This document shows positions 63,897 through 64,000 of a stretch of DNA of 64,000 nt, piece by piece. The notes under the pieces were generated by a model. It had not been told where the DNA came from. It did no database searches and was given only the letters and a program-made list of their open reading frames with translations. Numbering within the stretch: position 1 is the first letter of the stretch; each line of letters begins with the position of its first letter. This stretch comes from Capnocytophaga canimorsus. Lineage in GTDB: Bacteria > Bacteroidota > Bacteroidia > Flavobacteriales > Flavobacteriaceae. The stretch is from positions 2,325,001-2,389,000 of the forward strand of contig NZ_CP022382.1 of assembly GCF_002302565.1 (NCBI RefSeq), given 5' to 3'. The translations under genes were made by a program, and so were the position numbers.

Positions 63897-64000
63897 ATGC
63901 GAAAATCTGTGGAAAAATCTGTAGAAATTCTAAAAAAAGGGGGAGTTATTCTTTATCCTACCGATACCGTTTGGGGCATCGGTTGTGATGCTACCAATTA
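63897..64000 (+). CDS. Threonylcarbamoyl-AMP synthase (Sua5/YrdC/TsaC), N-terminal fragment
   Basis: The frame from ATG 63897 reads MRKSVEKSVEILKKGG, then VILYPTDTVWGIGCDATN, the conserved start of the YrdC domain (KxR/SxPTDTxYGL-like), and runs off the right edge. The enzyme makes the threonylcarbamoyl adenylate used for t6A in tRNA. Only about 34 residues are visible. Confidence 0.85.
   Translation, partial: MRKSVEKSVEILKKGGVILYPTDTVWGIGCDATN

Overview
The window looks like a chromosomal segment of a Capnocytophaga-type flavobacterium (Bacteroidetes). The evidence is low GC, TAnnTTTG-type -7 promoter boxes in front of many genes, the gliding genes gldF and gldG, an S46 dipeptidyl peptidase, many lipoproteins with K/D/E-rich residues after the lipobox cysteine, and two SusC/SusD loci carrying GH18 endoglycosidases. 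These loci resemble the glycoprotein-deglycosylation (Gpd) locus known from C. canimorsus. The genus call is an inference from gene content and sequence style, not from a database search.

Layout. 1-6.5 kb: a lipoprotein cut by the window edge, cysH, an ECF sigma factor / membrane partner / outer-membrane protein operon, and two lipoproteins, one with a complete metzincin-like zinc motif. 6.6-11.3 kb: the proteostasis block tig, clpP, clpX, then a 42-residue small ORF and cysD with no cysN after it. 11.4-14 kb: a small protein, a SpoU-type RNA methyltransferase, tRNA-Pro and tRNA-Gly, with a stretch of decayed insertion sequences and repeats between the two tRNAs. 14-22.5 kb: a DUF4369 lipoprotein, a DUF819 membrane protein, a two-domain lipoprotein, a sigma-54-type response regulator with an altered GAFTGA loop, a SanA-like protein, gldF-gldG and dnaN. 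22.8-24.3 kb: a complete IS3-family element with terminal repeats and a 3-bp target duplication. 24.3-31 kb: a DPP7-type S46 peptidase, a YbbR-like protein, coaE and an RprX/RprY-like two-component pair. 31-32 kb: broken small genes and two copies of a dispersed repeat. 32-41 kb: trpG/pabA plus a TrpC-like protein that has lost most catalytic residues, uvrB, a five-gene minus-strand operon (proline dehydrogenase, two DUF368/PopT proteins, aroE, tsaE), and aroB.

41.3-57.5 kb is the most distinctive region: two tandem SusC/SusD loci. Locus 1 is SusC-SusD-GH18-(DUF1735+LamG). Locus 2 is SusC-SusD-GH18-(DUF1735+LamG, split by a frameshift)-C-terminal discoidin-like lipoprotein. Each GH18 protein keeps the DGxDxDxE motif and is predicted to be a surface lipoprotein. 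It would cut N-glycans from glycoproteins, the lipoproteins and SusD would bind the glycan, and SusC would import it. The two susC genes share a nearly identical promoter, leader and first ~130 codons, and no dedicated regulator sits beside them.

57.5-64 kb: an IS3 end fragment, a small cysteine-motif gene cut by an IS5-like remnant, a membrane protein, an NhaC-type antiporter, a small membrane protein, a ten-unit 21-bp tandem repeat placed directly after a promoter box, parE, and the start of a Sua5/YrdC gene at the right edge.

The most interesting points are the catalytically stripped TrpC-like protein beside an intact glutaminase, the paired deglycosylation loci with a shared leader, the promoter-proximal 21-bp repeat array, and the dispersed repeat family at 13.4, 31.4 and 31.8 kb.
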